From: Hungateiclostridiaceae bacterium UBA1305
GTDB taxonomy: Bacteria > Bacillota > Clostridia > Acetivibrionales > DTU013
Reading direction: 5' to 3'
Length of the DNA stretch: 6,944 nt
Assembly (NCBI GenBank): GCA_002307275.1
Contig: DBTX01000057.1
Span: forward strand, 51,774-58,717
Shown: piece after piece, positions 6,690-6,944 of the stretch
How the letters are laid out: each line of letters begins with the position of its first letter
Position numbering within the stretch: position 1 is the first letter of the stretch
Notes under the pieces: model-generated
Seen by the model: the letters and a program-made list of their open reading frames with translations, nothing else
The model's database searches: none
Told to the model about the DNA's origin: nothing
Program-made: the position numbers and the translations under genes

Positions 6690-6727
6690 TTCAACTTTAG
6701 GACATTTGCAAGCAAATTCCTTAAACT

Positions 6728-6764
6728 AAAAAATGCTTCCGGCTCAAGGGCAGGAAGCATTTTT
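6728..6764 (-). terminator. PyrR attenuator: intrinsic terminator hairpin upstream of pyrR
   Basis: On the minus strand AAAAATGCTTCC (6764-6753) pairs with GGAAGCATTTTT (6740-6729) around a 12-base loop, and the 3' arm ends in six T (6733-6728). The core ATGCTTCC/GGAAGCAT is a perfect 8-bp stem. The 5' arm and loop (CTTCCTGCC, 6757-6749) can pair instead with the upstream PyrR hairpin, which makes this the conditional terminator of the leader. It stands about 90 nt before the pyrR start. Confidence 0.92.
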
Positions 6765-6817
6765 GATTATGGCATAAGCCAGTTATAATCATCAAAGCAA
6801 ATTTTACCCTTCCAGCC
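6749..6817 (-). promoter_or_regulatory. PyrR attenuator: antiterminator pairing
   Basis: GGCTGGAAG (6817-6809) is complementary to CTTCCTGCC (6757-6749) except for one central U-U mismatch, giving eight pairs. The first element belongs to the 3' arm of the PyrR-binding hairpin and the second to the 5' arm and loop of the terminator, so the three structures are mutually exclusive. Between the two antiterminator arms a local hairpin is possible: GATTAT (6790-6785) with ATAATC (6770-6765), and GGC-TTAT-GCC inside it, which would bring the arms together. When PyrR is not bound this form should allow readthrough into pyrR. Confidence 0.8.
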
Positions 6818-6838
6818 TCTCGGGACTAATTAAAAGGT
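6806..6838 (-). promoter_or_regulatory. PyrR-binding anti-antiterminator hairpin
   Basis: The minus strand carries AGTCCCGAGAGGCT (6827-6814), which fits the conserved PyrR-binding RNA consensus known from Bacillus pyr leaders (ARUCCNGNGAGGYU). AGTC pairs with GGCT across the loop CCGAGA. Below it a lower stem is formed by ACCTTTT (6838-6832) with GGAAGGGT (6813-6806), including G-U pairs, and AATT is left as a bulge on the 5' side, as in characterised binding loops. By family knowledge, PyrR with UMP or UTP stabilises this hairpin, breaks the antiterminator and lets the terminator at 6728-6764 form. The hairpin begins about 11 nt after the predicted transcription start. Confidence 0.93.
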
Positions 6839-6841
6839 TCG

Positions 6842-6855
6842 TTTTCAATTGAAAA
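6842..6855. repeat. Perfect 14-bp palindrome at the predicted transcription start
   Basis: TTTTCAATTGAAAA is its own reverse complement. It starts just after the -10 box and spans the expected +1 (about 6850). Its location is that of an operator, but its A/T-rich composition means chance cannot be excluded. I know of no regulator assigned to this sequence in pyr operons. Confidence 0.45.
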
Positions 6856-6856
6856 T

Positions 6857-6885
6857 ATAATACCACATTGATTTTAGAATGTCCA
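6857..6885 (-). promoter_or_regulatory. Sigma-A type promoter of the pyr leader
   Basis: On the minus strand TGGACA (6885-6880, five of six to TTGACA) is followed after exactly 17 bp by TATTAT (6862-6857, five of six to TATAAT). TGG immediately before the -10 box gives an extended -10 element. The predicted start, near 6850, puts the PyrR-binding hairpin almost at the 5' end of the RNA, as expected for such leaders. The region upstream is A/T-rich and could act as an UP element. Confidence 0.85.
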
Positions 6886-6898
6886 TATTTATTTCTGG

Positions 6899-6920
6899 AT
6901 AAATTGCTTTATAAATTGCT
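6899..6920. repeat. Two tandem copies of a 10-bp A/T-rich repeat upstream of the promoter
   Basis: ATAAATTGCT occurs at 6899-6908 and again at 6911-6920, a period of 12 bp, roughly at -50 to -71 relative to the predicted start. It may be a regulator site, part of an UP element or chance. The remaining bases to the window edge (6921-6944) contain nothing that I can call. Confidence 0.35.
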
Positions 6921-6944
6921 GCTCAGTTGACAAAGAAAATGCAA

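Noticed and set aside
6704..6717. ATTTGCAAGCAAAT near-palindrome as a hairpin or operator
   Set aside because: The 2-base spacer is too small for a stable RNA hairpin as written, and it lies between the attenuator terminator and pyrR with no supporting context.
6087..6788. Plus-strand open frame of 233 codons opposite pyrR and its leader
   Set aside because: It runs through the attenuator terminator hairpin and antisense to all of pyrR; it has no family resemblance and no ribosome binding site that I can support.

Overview
The window is a contiguous piece of a bacterial de novo pyrimidine (UMP) biosynthesis operon, with every gene on the minus strand. Read in the direction of transcription, from the right-hand end to the left, the order is promoter, PyrR-type attenuator leader, pyrR, intrinsic terminator and gap, pyrB, pyrC, pyrF, carA, and carB, whose 3' half runs off the left edge. 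The content and style point to a Firmicute, most likely a member of the Clostridia: a PyrR regulator with its RNA-binding leader, strong AGGAGG-type ribosome binding sites, a 316-residue subfamily-2 PyrF, separate CarA and CarB, and pyrF placed between pyrC and carA rather than near the end of the operon as in Bacillus. I cannot name the genus.

Region by region: 6842-6944 holds a sigma-A type promoter (TGGACA, 17 bp, TATTAT with a TG extension), a perfect 14-bp palindrome at the expected transcription start, and a tandem 10-bp repeat upstream of the -35 box. 6728-6838 is a complete PyrR attenuator: a PyrR-binding anti-antiterminator hairpin carrying the conserved loop AGTCCCGAGAGGCT, an antiterminator pairing, and a terminator hairpin with a U-tract. 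6639-6727 contains two small inverted repeats and a possible 12-codon leader ORF ending 4 nt before the GTG start of pyrR. pyrR occupies 6084-6638 and is followed at once by a second intrinsic terminator. The 177-bp gap before pyrB has a long imperfect inverted repeat but no recognisable PyrR-binding loop. From pyrB to carB the genes are packed almost without gaps (overlaps of 17, 4 and 14 nt and one gap of 11 nt), so they are expected to form one translationally coupled transcript.

Together the enzymes make carbamoyl phosphate (CarAB), join it to aspartate (PyrB), close the ring (PyrC) and perform the last step, OMP to UMP (PyrF). The two steps in between, dihydroorotate oxidation (PyrD/PyrK) and orotate phosphoribosylation (PyrE), are not in the window and are presumably encoded beyond the left edge. 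All visible catalytic residues are intact. I see no mobile element, CRISPR array, tRNA or rRNA. The biosynthetic content is ordinary; the points worth a second look are regulatory, chiefly a strong terminator between pyrR and pyrB that is not accompanied by a second PyrR loop.
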